Of a stretch of DNA of 64,000 bases, positions 7,738-16,960 are shown piece by piece; the first letter of the stretch is position 1, and the number at the start of each line of letters is the position of its first letter. The notes under the pieces are model-generated. The model searched no databases. It was given only the letters and a program-made list of their open reading frames with translations, and was not told the origin of the DNA. Source of the DNA: Kosakonia radicincitans DSM 16656 (GTDB taxonomy: Bacteria > Pseudomonadota > Gammaproteobacteria > Enterobacterales > Enterobacteriaceae); contig NZ_CP018017.1 of assembly GCF_000280495.2 (NCBI RefSeq), forward strand, positions 62,001-126,000. Reading direction: 5' to 3'. Both the position numbers and the translations under genes were made by a program.

Positions 7738-9047
7738 TTCAGCTCCTCAAAATCTTTGCGTGAATATTCATCATTAATGAATCGCTTACTGTCGGCTGTC
7801 ACAACGCTGGGCACGTTTATCAAACCATAATGTTCGGCCATGCCTGGCTGAATCATGTATAGCCTTGCGAAGTCACCGTATTCTTTCTTGGTGTCACGGA
7901 AGGTCTGCCAGCCATCACCATACACGTTTGTCGTGACCAGTATTGGCGTGAGGGAGGCTGGTGTATGTTCAAACTGATACCTGGCGAACTGGCGTTGCCA
8001 TTCTTCACGTGCATCGAAAAAGATTAGCTTGATGGTAAATGGCATCACAGTTAGCGGGTTAAATCGCCCCCGTTTTGCAACGATATCGCCGTTAGGTGAA
8101 GTAATGTTTTGAGGGATAATGACCGTCGGATCGATGGTTCTGGTAGCTCGCTTTGTCGCTTCCGGGAATTCCTGGAAAACCTGGCGGGGCCAGTAGTTAT
8201 CAATGGCCTTTTTCTTCATGCCATCAAAATCGAGTTTAGCGACACTCTCCTGTAGTTCATCAATAAGGTTCTTCTCTACGACCCCAACAGCGGGCCCGGC
8301 CACACCAAGGTCGCCGGTCTTGTCTTTCAGGTACGCGATGTCATAGATGCCTGTCACCCTGGCCACCAGCTCACCATCTTTTTCATGGATAATGGTCGGT
8401 ACAGAACTAACGTTGTAGTTTTTGAATACAGTTGGATCGAGGTTTACGGCCAGAGAAGACTTGGAGTCGAAGGAAAGTTTCTGCCAGTGGGTAAGTTCAT
8501 CAAGCAGGTTCTTTTTATCTTTTGCCCCCTGGACAACCAGAGCGATATCCGTGCGTCCATCGTATAACTTGAGAATGTCGGTGATTTCAGCATCGCTGAG
8601 AGACGCGGAGACGAGAATATAAATAAAATCACCGGCTGGCTTATTTTGTTTCTCGTTAGTCATATCAGACTTTGCTAACGCTCCTCTTACCGCATCATCG
8701 ACTAGTTCATCTGTATTTTTATACTCGGGCATTTCACCCATCATTTTTCGATTATCTTTAACCGTGTCAGTAGCGCGGTCGGCAGTGGCATTTTGATTAT
8801 CACGAGCCGCTTTTATGAGACTGTCAATATCTTTCATTTCAGTTGCAGATAATTGACGCTTAGCTTTTTGAATGTCAGTGACTGAGTAGTTATTAGCCGG
8901 TCTTGTCGGAATATTATCTAAGTTGGATACCGGTCTTGACGGCAGATCACTTAAATAGATACCAGTGTTTTCGGCCCAGACTGGAGTGAAAACAACAGCG
9001 GTTACAAATGCCAATATCGAAAGTCGAAAAGGTGTTTTTTTTACCAT
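7734..9047 (-). CDS. traW: TrbC-TraW fusion protein of the F-type pilus assembly
   Basis: A 437-residue protein with signal peptide (VFTPVWAEN). Residues about 140-240 match TrbC (FIYILVSASLSDAEITDILK ... VSSVPTIIHEKDG). The C-terminal part matches TraW (TIDPTVIIPQNITSPNGDIV, LIFFDAREEWQRQFA, INVPSVVTADSKRF). In F the two are separate periplasmic pilus assembly proteins; a single fused chain is known from SXT/IncA/C and H-type systems. The start overlaps the end of the TraF-type peptidase gene by seven bases. Confidence 0.88.
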   Translation of the reverse strand: MVKKTPFRLSILAFVTAVVFTPVWAENTGIYLSDLPSRPVSNLDNIPTRPANNYSVTDIQKAKRQLSATEMKDIDSLIKAARDNQNATADRATDTVKDNRKMMGEMPEYKNTDELVDDAVRGALAKSDMTNEKQNKPAGDFIYILVSASLSDAEITDILKLYDGRTDIALVVQGAKDKKNLLDELTHWQKLSFDSKSSLAVNLDPTVFKNYNVSSVPTIIHEKDGELVARVTGIYDIAYLKDKTGDLGVAGPAVGVVEKNLIDELQESVAKLDFDGMKKKAIDNYWPRQVFQEFPEATKRATRTIDPTVIIPQNITSPNGDIVAKRGRFNPLTVMPFTIKLIFFDAREEWQRQFARYQFEHTPASLTPILVTTNVYGDGWQTFRDTKKEYGDFARLYMIQPGMAEHYGLINVPSVVTADSKRFINDEYSRKDFEELK

Positions 9048-9565
9048 AATGGATACGCTCGGCCTATAATTTGTGACTCGTCTAATGATCCCCAGTACCT
9101 GGAATCAAAACTGTATCTGGTGCGCCCCATCATCCACAGGCGACCATTCGGTACGACACCACTACGCGTTAGCTCCTGTTCGGTATGGCCAGATTCTGCT
9201 GCTAATGCCAGTCCCTCACCGACCATAGAGCCGTTAATTGCAGTCTCTTCGGGATCAACGGAGACTGTGTCTCCCGCAATGCCATCAACAATTTTCAGCC
9301 CTTTGCCATATGGTTGCATTAGCTCAGAATGAAAGGCGTAAATTTTCCCTTTGACGATTGATTTGTCCATTTTATCGACGAGATATATTCGGTACGGAGG
9401 AAGACATTGGTTATTTTGTGGATCGATACCAATCTCATACCGGTTAAGCACGTATAGCGTCAGCGGTGCGGTTAAGAAAATAACAACGATGCTGAAAACA
9501 ATATGTTGCCTCCAGCTTCGCTTTTTACGAAATATTAAGCTCCATACTGATTTGGGTGTATTCAT
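9041..9565 (-). CDS. trhF: TraF/TrhF-type S26 peptidase with cysteine at the serine position
   Basis: A 174-residue protein from the ATG at 9565. One N-terminal membrane anchor (VVIFLTAPLTLYVLNRYEIG) is followed by an S26 signal-peptidase fold: box with the lysine general base (GLKIVDGIAGDTVS) and terminal box FDSRYWGSLDESQIIGRAYP. Where signal peptidases have S-M-x-P-T this protein reads NNQCLPPYRIYLVDK, so cysteine sits where the nucleophilic serine is expected. In conjugation such peptidases mature the pilin. It sits between the TrbI-like gene and trbC/traW, the usual position. Confidence 0.8.
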   Translation of the reverse strand: MNTPKSVWSLIFRKKRSWRQHIVFSIVVIFLTAPLTLYVLNRYEIGIDPQNNQCLPPYRIYLVDKMDKSIVKGKIYAFHSELMQPYGKGLKIVDGIAGDTVSVDPEETAINGSMVGEGLALAAESGHTEQELTRSGVVPNGRLWMMGRTRYSFDSRYWGSLDESQIIGRAYPLW

Positions 9566-9575
9566 TCGCCCACCG

Positions 9576-9848
9576 CTATTGCTGAGTGTTGATGGTCTGG
9601 GGGATCTTGAGCCCCGTAGGGTAGCTATAAAGGGCTGAGGCATTGAGCACAAGATACCCCGCCTCTGACAGTTTCTCAGCGCGGGCTAATACCAGCCTTG
9701 ACTGGGCTTCACCTAACGGTTGACCTTTATCGTCCATAAAGTTGATGACTGCAACATAGTCATAGGGCGAGGCTGGTGGGAATAACCGCCCAAAAAGGGC
9801 GGCTCCGATGAAACCAAAAAGCAGCGCAATTGCAGCGGTTTTAATCAT
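9576..9848 (-). CDS. TrbI-like small inner-membrane transfer protein
   Basis: A 90-residue protein. A single N-terminal membrane segment (AAIALLFGFIGAALFGRLF) is followed by a periplasmic domain (YDYVAVINFMDDKGQPLGEA ... AEKLSEAGYLVLNASALYSY). The size, position between traC and the TraF-type peptidase, and architecture fit TrbI, which modulates F pilus retraction. The sequence match is not strong. The start overlaps the traC stop by four bases. Confidence 0.5.
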   Translation of the reverse strand: MIKTAAIALLFGFIGAALFGRLFPPASPYDYVAVINFMDDKGQPLGEAQSRLVLARAEKLSEAGYLVLNASALYSYPTGLKIPQTINTQQ

Positions 9849-12331
9849 GCGGCTAACCCCCGCTCAACCAGAATTTCGTTGATAGCCTCTTCGGTATTGA
9901 TCCCCCGGGACTTTCTGTCTTTGATCGCGGCAACGTCTTTCGGGTCAGTCGAATAGAGAAGTAAGCTGAATGGGTCAACCACAAGTCTGCAAATACCCTG
10001 GCCCGCTTTAGAAATGACAAAGATTTCTGAGTAGACACCTTTCGTGGAACGAACGGTTTTAAGGAACCGGTAACCAGCCTCGTCCAGCGCCAGACGTTTA
10101 TTTGCTTCAGCTTCGTTCACTGCGGATTCACTTTGCCCCAGCAAGAGCATAAAGGCTGAGTTATCTGCGATCGATTTCCCGATACTATCTTTGTAAATAT
10201 CGTTGATAGACTGGGTGATGGTAATTGCAGCTCCGTTATATTTACGGAACCGGCGATAACCTTTCTCGATGAACGCCCCGATATTTCCTGATAACAATGC
10301 CCAGGCCTCATCGATAATGACCAGCTTCATCTGGCTACGGTCGCCCATGAACATGTCCTGCTGGATTTGATAAATCAGCTGAAGGAGGACAACCTGTTTA
10401 AGGTGTTCTGAACTTTCCAGTCGGGAAAGTTCAAGTACAGTGAACGGATTTTTGAAGTCGATATTGTTCTTACCAACAAAGTACTTCCCGTACTGGCCCG
10501 CACTCGTGAACGGATAGAGCTGATGGCCAATACGTTTAATGTCTTTATCTTCATCTTTCAGCAGTGAATCAGCAACCATATCAACGGTGGTCAGCTTCTT
10601 GTGTACACGGACAAGATCAGCTACATGTTGTTTAAGTCGAGACTCTTCGAATGAATTCAGACCTTCTTTAGGAGCTGCCATCACCGATAACAATCCGATG
10701 ATCAGATCTTCTTCACCGCCACTGGAGTCATCATCTTCAGACTCACCGAAATAGTCTTCGATCAGTTCGAAGAAGTTAAGACATGGCCTGGTTTTGGGAT
10801 TGAAGTCGAGATAATCGCCCTGGTAGGTCTCACAGATATTTTTGTACGAGTCACCTACATCAATACACCAGACTTTAGCCCCGAGGCTTCTGTAGGCGGT
10901 GATAATGTAGTTTGTCAGGAATGACTTACCCGACCCCGACTCAGCTGCGATACAGGCGTTATAGTTAGTATCAGAATCAAACAAGTCCAGTGATTGGATC
11001 TGGCCAGAGCGCGATGTCAGCATTAAGGCGGGTTTGTCTGTACCTTGCCAATCTGCATAGAGAGGTGAAAGTACCATCGCTTCACTGAGTGCCATTGTTC
11101 GATATCGGCCAATGGACTTTTCTGCTGATGCTTCGTTAAACATTGGCAGAGCTGACAGGAAAATTGGCGCAACATAGTAGGTATCTGGGATCATCTTAAA
11201 CTGATAGGTGTTCAGATAACTTGCAGCTTCCTGAGCAGCGCGTAACACGCCATCTTTTGAGTTAGAGAAGATTGATACCGTAAATTTGGCTTTGCAAATT
11301 GGGTCGTTGTTATCAACTTTTTCGCTAAGAAGATCGAAGCCCTCACGCAAGTTTATGAGTGATGGAACCCACTTAATTAATGGGCCACTGGTTTGCTGAA
11401 CAACCCAGTTACGTTTCGAGGTGAATTTAGTTTTTTCACTTTGCTGATCAAAGAAAATCAGGCTCATTGAGATGATGCAGGATGATTTAATTCCAGTAAC
11501 ACCACTCATCATATCGCCGAGAAAGTATTGCGCTTGCCCGGGAAAGAATCTTTTCGGGAATTTTCGCGCACTCAATGTTTTCACAAACGTTGTCGGTGTA
11601 GGTGCTTCTCCACGAAGCTCGGAATCTGTCGGATCACCAAAACCGCAATAGTCTTTCTTAATGAAAAACATGCGATCGTGGTCGACTAACTGTTCTGAAA
11701 TGTACTTGTCTTCTTGTGGCTGTACCGGCGTCCGGTCTCTCCAGGAGGCGCTTTCACCCTGGTTGCAAATGGAGCTCAGAACATCGATGTAACTTTCACG
11801 CGTCAATGCACCGGGACACAAACCAGTGATGCTCAGCGTCGTTTCGAACACATTCCGCAGCTCGTTAACGTGATTGAATTCTTCTTCACGCATTTCATAG
11901 TTATATTTGATCGGAATTTTTACTGTAATGAGAAGCACACAATTTCGGACGCGAGTCCCGGTTCGCTTCATCGGCGTTTCGGTGCTTTTCAAAAGGAATT
12001 TAGAGCGGTTATAAATTGCGTTACGCAGGATTGCGTCCCGGCAATCCATACGCAATACGTCCATCCGGTTAATTTTCTGTACGATGTTTGGGCTTGCAAC
12101 CAGGTCAAACTGAACGATAGTTTTGGCGGGGAAGTTGGAAGACAGCAACGTTTGAAGGTTAGTCATCTCCTTGCCGGTTGTCCCGCTTAAGGGACGACAA
12201 ACAAATCCGAAACCAACATATTTGTTGTCGCACATAAACAAATGATTGGATTCGTCATATGCACGTACAGGACACAAGTCAGAAAAACGCTTCAGGTTTT
12301 TGAGTCGCTGAAAAATTAAAGATTCACTCAT
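9845..12331 (-). CDS. traC: TraC, VirB4-like ATPase of the type IV secretion system
   Basis: An 828-residue protein. The N-terminal half is the TraC/VirB4 membrane-associated domain. Walker A is AAESGSGKSFLTNY (about residue 465) and Walker B is LVIIDEAWALL (about 695), followed by the GYRRFRKYNGAAITITQSI sensor region and SESAVNE. VirB4 ATPases power pilus assembly and substrate transfer at the inner membrane. The length is close to F TraC (about 875). It follows dsbC and overlaps the TrbI-like gene. Confidence 0.95.
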   Translation of the reverse strand: MSESLIFQRLKNLKRFSDLCPVRAYDESNHLFMCDNKYVGFGFVCRPLSGTTGKEMTNLQTLLSSNFPAKTIVQFDLVASPNIVQKINRMDVLRMDCRDAILRNAIYNRSKFLLKSTETPMKRTGTRVRNCVLLITVKIPIKYNYEMREEEFNHVNELRNVFETTLSITGLCPGALTRESYIDVLSSICNQGESASWRDRTPVQPQEDKYISEQLVDHDRMFFIKKDYCGFGDPTDSELRGEAPTPTTFVKTLSARKFPKRFFPGQAQYFLGDMMSGVTGIKSSCIISMSLIFFDQQSEKTKFTSKRNWVVQQTSGPLIKWVPSLINLREGFDLLSEKVDNNDPICKAKFTVSIFSNSKDGVLRAAQEAASYLNTYQFKMIPDTYYVAPIFLSALPMFNEASAEKSIGRYRTMALSEAMVLSPLYADWQGTDKPALMLTSRSGQIQSLDLFDSDTNYNACIAAESGSGKSFLTNYIITAYRSLGAKVWCIDVGDSYKNICETYQGDYLDFNPKTRPCLNFFELIEDYFGESEDDDSSGGEEDLIIGLLSVMAAPKEGLNSFEESRLKQHVADLVRVHKKLTTVDMVADSLLKDEDKDIKRIGHQLYPFTSAGQYGKYFVGKNNIDFKNPFTVLELSRLESSEHLKQVVLLQLIYQIQQDMFMGDRSQMKLVIIDEAWALLSGNIGAFIEKGYRRFRKYNGAAITITQSINDIYKDSIGKSIADNSAFMLLLGQSESAVNEAEANKRLALDEAGYRFLKTVRSTKGVYSEIFVISKAGQGICRLVVDPFSLLLYSTDPKDVAAIKDRKSRGINTEEAINEILVERGLAA

Positions 12332-12358
12332 AATGCCTCCAGGATTCCCAAGAAAGTG

Positions 12359-13123
12359 TTACTTGTTCTCGATAAAGTTTTTGAGGCCTTGTTTTGGTGA
12401 GCCGAGTACGTAGGAGCCGTCATCACGCACAATGAAAGGGATCATGCTGACACCTAGTATCTGAGCCGTAACTTCACGTCGAGCCAGAGCCTGCATATCG
12501 CAGTTCTTTACCTGGTCGAATTTCTGAGTGGAATTTCCGCTGATAATTGCGCGGTCTGCGCGGTAGCGGTCGGATGCACAATACAATTCAATATTTCGCT
12601 GCTGGCTTGCCGGGCCCAGAGCTCCGAGCGACAGAACGCTAACGGTGAATTCTTTCGGGTCGAGGTCAGCAAGTGCTGAAAGTGGGGCTGCACAGGCTTC
12701 ACAACCAGGTGCGGTAAATATCATGACCTTTTTAGGCCCATCGCCCCATACGGCTGGGCGCAAGTCCGCGATATTTAGGTTCAGCTCTTTCATCGGAATG
12801 ATGCTGGCGTTCTTGGTTATTTCGCTCATGGTGGTCAGAGGCTTTTTAGCCCATGTGTCATAGAGCGTTCCCTGTATAACGAAGCGGCCATTAGAAGACA
12901 GCAAATTAACTTTCCCATCAATCTCTAGTGCGATGATGCCGTTAGTAGGGACGACAAAACGTTTTACTTCCTGCGAATTCTGAGGAATGTTCTTGAACGC
13001 TTTTTCATTGAAAATCGTATCGATATTCCCGGTGTTTGTTTTTACTGTATCGGCGAATACAGAAGCTGATGCAGAAAGTGCCACCAAAAGTGCCGCAGTC
13101 GCGACATGTTTGATAAAGTTCAT
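12359..13123 (-). CDS. dsbC: DsbC-like periplasmic disulfide isomerase
   Basis: A 254-residue protein from the ATG at 13123 (GGAG nine bases upstream; a longer reading frame upstream is not used). A signal peptide ending SASASVFAD is followed by a DsbC-type dimerisation region and a thioredoxin fold with redox motif CEAC at about 141-144. A second cysteine pair (YCASDRY, NCDMQ) occurs further on. It probably matures the many disulfides of TraU, TraV and other periplasmic transfer proteins. It starts a new operon after the terminator downstream of the adhesin. Confidence 0.88.
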   Translation of the reverse strand: MNFIKHVATAALLVALSASASVFADTVKTNTGNIDTIFNEKAFKNIPQNSQEVKRFVVPTNGIIALEIDGKVNLLSSNGRFVIQGTLYDTWAKKPLTTMSEITKNASIIPMKELNLNIADLRPAVWGDGPKKVMIFTAPGCEACAAPLSALADLDPKEFTVSVLSLGALGPASQQRNIELYCASDRYRADRAIISGNSTQKFDQVKNCDMQALARREVTAQILGVSMIPFIVRDDGSYVLGSPKQGLKNFIENK

Positions 13124-13262
13124 AGTAACCGCTCCAAATGAGAGAGGTTTCATTTTCACATATTGATTTATTTTGCCGCAGGGAAAAGGGCTGCAAACTG
13201 TCCCCAAAAAAAGGAAGTGATGAAATGTTAATATCGGTTTTAATTACTCAATTAGTCCAAAT

Positions 13263-13290
13263 AAAAAGCCACAAAAAAGTGGCTTTTTAT
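13263..13290 (-). terminator. Terminator after the adhesin gene
   Basis: AAAAAGCCAC-AAAAAA-GTGGCTTTTTAT hairpin just beyond the adhesin stop codon, T-rich on the minus strand. It separates traL-to-adhesin from dsbC-traC. Confidence 0.85.
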
Positions 13291-13303
13291 TTATGCTTTA
13301 TTA

Positions 13304-14902
13304 TTACTGGAAGCCAACCGCAAATCCTGCACCAGCTCCAACACCACCGGCTGTATCAGCCGACATGCTAAAGCGGACGTTTACTTTTTCATTGATAGCG
13401 TAATTCGCTCCTCCCGAAATTGCCCCCTGGTCTCGGTACGCGCCCATCGCCATGCCAAAACCCGACACGTTATTGAGGAAGGGAATTGAAGCGATAGCAA
13501 TTGCGCTTGCTGAGCCTGCTTTTGCTCTTTTATCATTACGGTCAACCGTCTTTTTAAGGTCAGAGAACTTCTGGTTTGTGTAGCTATTAGCTGAAGCCAA
13601 GGTCTGTCGGTCACCATCAATCCGTGACTGGCGCTCAGTATCGACAAGGAAATCAGTCCTTGAGTTGATGACAGATTCACGGGCATCCGTATGACTGTTT
13701 GCACTTACAAGAGTTTGAGCATCGCCAGCAACTCGGGATGCGCTTTCAGTTGCAATTAGACTGTCGGTACGAGCGTTGATCGACACTTCACGCTCGTCGG
13801 TATAAGTATTAGTATCCGTGGCAGTCTGGCTATTGTCGTTACTGCTACCAGACCCTGTACCACTTCCTGTCCCGCTGCCGTCCGTACCGTTATTGTTATT
13901 TCCGCCTGTAGTAGGTGGCGTTGTGTTAGAGCCAGAGCCAATGGATGAAAGGTACGAACTGATGGCACTATCAGTGTACGCCTGAAGTGAACTAACGGAA
14001 TTCATGAGCTGACCATAGTTCACCGCATCATACCGGCTGGAACCATCAGCAACATTAGTCAGTGTTCTTTGTACCGTAGCTGAACCAAACGATACGGTAT
14101 CAGCACTATTGGAGAATGAACCGTTCCCAATGGAAATACCTCCATTTGAAGCAGAAGCATAATTACCAATAACAATTGCGTTATCATCGGATACAGTATT
14201 GTAGTTGCCAAGCACGATCGATTCGTCGGAATCAATGGTATTAATTGTGCCGATTGTGATGTTGCCAAATTTAAAAACAGCAGAGGGGTCATTAATCGGT
14301 GCAGCTGTAATATTGTTTAAGGAACCGATAGTCAAAGCGTAGGAACCACCACTCACCGTATTGAATGTACCCATTATAGAACCAGCGTAATTAGTAGCAG
14401 TGTTTCTGGAACCAAGAATTGCTCCCATACCTACCATATCCAGTTCGTTATAAGAGCCTATTACTTGCAATGCACTTCCTGAAACGTTATTGCTATAACC
14501 CATAACGGCAAGGTTTTGTCCTAGAACTTTATTGTCACTCCCAACCAGATTCAAATCAAAAAGACCAGTGCCAGTATTATTATTCCCGTAAACATTGAAA
14601 CTATTGGCGTAGTCATTCCAGAATTGGCTTGGGTCGTAACTAAATGATAAGTCATTATTGCTTCCGGTAATAATATAGTTTGTTAACGAAGTAATTGTGT
14701 TGTTATTCCCTGAAACACTTGAGTTGCCGAGTGGTGATTTACAGTTTGATGGGGTTGCACAGGGTGTTAGCCCTGAAATGTTATTGCCATCACCATTTAC
14801 AGTAACTTCGTCAATTTGGGTGCTATCGATTGAGTTATCTGCCACGGCTACAGCACAATGAAGTGCCAGAACAATAGCAATATATAATGACTTTTGTTTC
14901 AT
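13304..14902 (-). CDS. Trimeric autotransporter adhesin (YadA-like)
   Basis: A 532-residue protein. Signal peptide 1-21 (ALHCAVAVADN). Head of about 270 residues made of short beta-roll repeats with many N-x-V/I and G-N-x-N units, for example SIVLGNYNTVSDDNAIVIGN. Neck-like motif RTLTNVADGSSRYDAVNYGQ at about 280-300. Gly/Ser/Thr/Asn-rich linker at about 325-360. Two coiled repeats of about 32 residues (VSINARTDSLIATESASR and VINSRTDFLVDTERQSR). The C-terminus is a YadA-type anchor (SAIAIASIPFLNNVSGFGMA to AGFAVGFQ). The family trimerises in the outer membrane and binds surfaces. It sits in the transfer operon after traV, an unusual place. Confidence 0.88.
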   Translation of the reverse strand: MKQKSLYIAIVLALHCAVAVADNSIDSTQIDEVTVNGDGNNISGLTPCATPSNCKSPLGNSSVSGNNNTITSLTNYIITGSNNDLSFSYDPSQFWNDYANSFNVYGNNNTGTGLFDLNLVGSDNKVLGQNLAVMGYSNNVSGSALQVIGSYNELDMVGMGAILGSRNTATNYAGSIMGTFNTVSGGSYALTIGSLNNITAAPINDPSAVFKFGNITIGTINTIDSDESIVLGNYNTVSDDNAIVIGNYASASNGGISIGNGSFSNSADTVSFGSATVQRTLTNVADGSSRYDAVNYGQLMNSVSSLQAYTDSAISSYLSSIGSGSNTTPPTTGGNNNNGTDGSGTGSGTGSGSSNDNSQTATDTNTYTDEREVSINARTDSLIATESASRVAGDAQTLVSANSHTDARESVINSRTDFLVDTERQSRIDGDRQTLASANSYTNQKFSDLKKTVDRNDKRAKAGSASAIAIASIPFLNNVSGFGMAMGAYRDQGAISGGANYAINEKVNVRFSMSADTAGGVGAGAGFAVGFQ

Positions 14903-14995
14903 GTGCTTACCTTTTCAGTGATGGGTATTAAAAAGACGACCAAGGAATACAGCACATGAAAAAAGTAGTACCGGTATACCGGTACTACTGGACAA

Positions 14996-15562
14996 TTATT
15001 TAATGTAACTCCCTTTCTGAGGAGGTTGTGATGTCTCACCCTGGGATTGTGCTGGAGCAGCGGCAACCGGTGCAGACATTGGTCTGATAACAGCAGTTGA
15101 TGTGGCACTATTTCTTGCACCGACTTCCCAACGACGCGGCTCAATCTCGGTATAGACGTAGCCAGGGACGTTAAGGTCTCCATCTGCGGTCTCATAGGGG
15201 TCAACCAGCACCCGCATGACGATAGATTGCGTTCGGATGGGTTGAGGATCAGCAGCAGTAGCAGGCACAGGGACGTATCGACCACCATCGGCAGTATTCC
15301 GTCCACCGTTCCCGGCTGTAGTGCGCAGCCGCTTAACCTCCACAGGCTTTCCCGAAAGTTGGTTTTCAGATGCGGTGTCAATCTGCTCCTGGTAATCATC
15401 TCCATCGGTCAGGGCATACACATCTCGGACATTCATACATGTGACCGAATTGGGCATTCCCTTGCATCCATATTCATCGTTCTGGCCCAGTAGTGAGCAA
15501 CCCGACATCGCAAAACCGGCACTAACTAAAAACAATGCCGATACAATTTTCTTCGTCATCAT
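14996..15562 (-). CDS. traV: Outer-membrane lipoprotein TraV
   Basis: A 188-residue lipoprotein with signal peptide and lipobox (GFAMSGCS, cysteine at about 22). It has the TraV cysteine motifs (YGCKGMPNSVTCMNVRDVY) and a Pro/Ala-rich middle. TraV forms the outer-membrane core complex with TraK and TraB, the F-type counterpart of VirB7/9/10. It overlaps the end of traB by four bases. Confidence 0.9.
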   Translation of the reverse strand: MMTKKIVSALFLVSAGFAMSGCSLLGQNDEYGCKGMPNSVTCMNVRDVYALTDGDDYQEQIDTASENQLSGKPVEVKRLRTTAGNGGRNTADGGRYVPVPATAADPQPIRTQSIVMRVLVDPYETADGDLNVPGYVYTEIEPRRWEVGARNSATSTAVIRPMSAPVAAAPAQSQGETSQPPQKGSYIK

Positions 15563-16956
15563 TTCTTGCCCCCAACGGTTTGAGTTTTTGAAGTAACACG
15601 TGTGAATTTCAGCATGACCCCTTTTTGCACAATAAAATCAACACTACGGCCTGGATCAATTTCAATTACAGGGAAAAGGTCACCGGCCATTTGCATATAG
15701 AAATCGGCAAGACGATTCAATGCGCCACCTACGCCAGAAACTGCTGCGCCCTGGAGTGCGTCAGAGCTCATAACCTGCTGGTAAGGAGTAGCGTCACTAC
15801 TATCTCCATCGCGTTTAATACTGATTGTCGGAATACTCTGTACGTTAAAGAGCTGAGATGCAGCCTGTAGGAAGCCAGCGGTCAGGGCTCGTGCCAGGTA
15901 TTGCCCTTGTTTGGTAACCAGTCGACCACGAACACCTGATTTACCATCTTCACCAACAGCGTAGGCTACGAGTGGGGCTTCAAAAACTGCACCGTCATCC
16001 CGAATGCACGTTATGACTTCCGATCTGAAATAAGCTCTTTCGGAGGACAAATCACCGAACCCAGCTGCAAGCATTCCGCATTCACGTATATCTGCACGGA
16101 AACGGTTTGGGAGAATTGCATCCTTTTTCACCCTGGCCAGCGCCGGATAAGGGTCTTTTCGTGCATCACGAGATGTTGGTGCATCCATCCCCGCAATCAA
16201 AACAGTACTTATGATCGACGTTGCAGGAAGGTAGGTCTGGTTCTCGGGGTTATCATCTTCGTCAGCAACGGGTGCGGCTTCAATATCTTCCTGTACAGTG
16301 ATGATTTCAGGAGTTGCCTGGCTTGGTACTGCTTTGCCATCCTTCCCTTTCTGCTGACGCTGGTTTGCTGCGGGTTCCGGTACGACAGGGGGGGCCGCAT
16401 CTTCGTATACGCGCTGTAATGTTTTCCCGTTATTGAAACTTCCTGAGTTTCTTGGCGCAACTGAAGGGGCAGATATCTCTTCAGGTTTATACAGAGTAGG
16501 GACGTTACGTTGGCCGTTTCCAGCCAGTGGTGTCGCTCCGCGAGACTGTTGTGAGTAAGGCACAGGGTTAGAGACGGTATCAACGCGTTTCTTAATAGCT
16601 GCAACCTCAGCGCCTGATTTTTTCTGGTTGTTCTCCAGATTGCTAAGACGCTGAGCTGTCTGATCAGCACCATATTTCTCGGTTAACGTTTTAATCAGTT
16701 GACCTTGCTCTTTAATGGTCTTGTCGAGTGCGCGAATTCGCGCCGCAATAGCATTCTGGCTAACTCCATTGGTATCACCATCGGTAAGGACGCTGGCAAT
16801 CACTTTTTCTTGTGGCGCTCGATTTCGGGGGCCAGCTGAGTCGGGTATAACCAAGAGCAAAAAAAGAACGGCGAAAGTAAATACGCCAGCCCATAAAACC
16901 CATTTTTTATGCTTTGCTGAAATTGAGGCCCATTTCTCTTTTAAGGGGATAAGCAT
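15559..16956 (-). CDS. traB: TraB, VirB10-like core complex protein
   Basis: A 465-residue protein starting at MLIPLKEKW, with GCGGAG eight bases before the ATG inside the traK end. An upstream in-frame extension inside traK is not coding. One inner-membrane segment (WVLWAGVFTFAVLFLLLVIP), a coiled region (about 65-115), a Pro/Gln-rich linker and a C-terminal VirB10-like domain (TVLIAGMDAPTSRDARKDPY, CGMLAAGFGDLSSERAYFR). It spans the envelope and links both membranes in the transfer machine. It follows traK by four bases. Confidence 0.92.
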   Translation of the reverse strand: MLIPLKEKWASISAKHKKWVLWAGVFTFAVLFLLLVIPDSAGPRNRAPQEKVIASVLTDGDTNGVSQNAIAARIRALDKTIKEQGQLIKTLTEKYGADQTAQRLSNLENNQKKSGAEVAAIKKRVDTVSNPVPYSQQSRGATPLAGNGQRNVPTLYKPEEISAPSVAPRNSGSFNNGKTLQRVYEDAAPPVVPEPAANQRQQKGKDGKAVPSQATPEIITVQEDIEAAPVADEDDNPENQTYLPATSIISTVLIAGMDAPTSRDARKDPYPALARVKKDAILPNRFRADIRECGMLAAGFGDLSSERAYFRSEVITCIRDDGAVFEAPLVAYAVGEDGKSGVRGRLVTKQGQYLARALTAGFLQAASQLFNVQSIPTISIKRDGDSSDATPYQQVMSSDALQGAAVSGVGGALNRLADFYMQMAGDLFPVIEIDPGRSVDFIVQKGVMLKFTRVTSKTQTVGGKK

Positions 16957-16960
16957 GATT

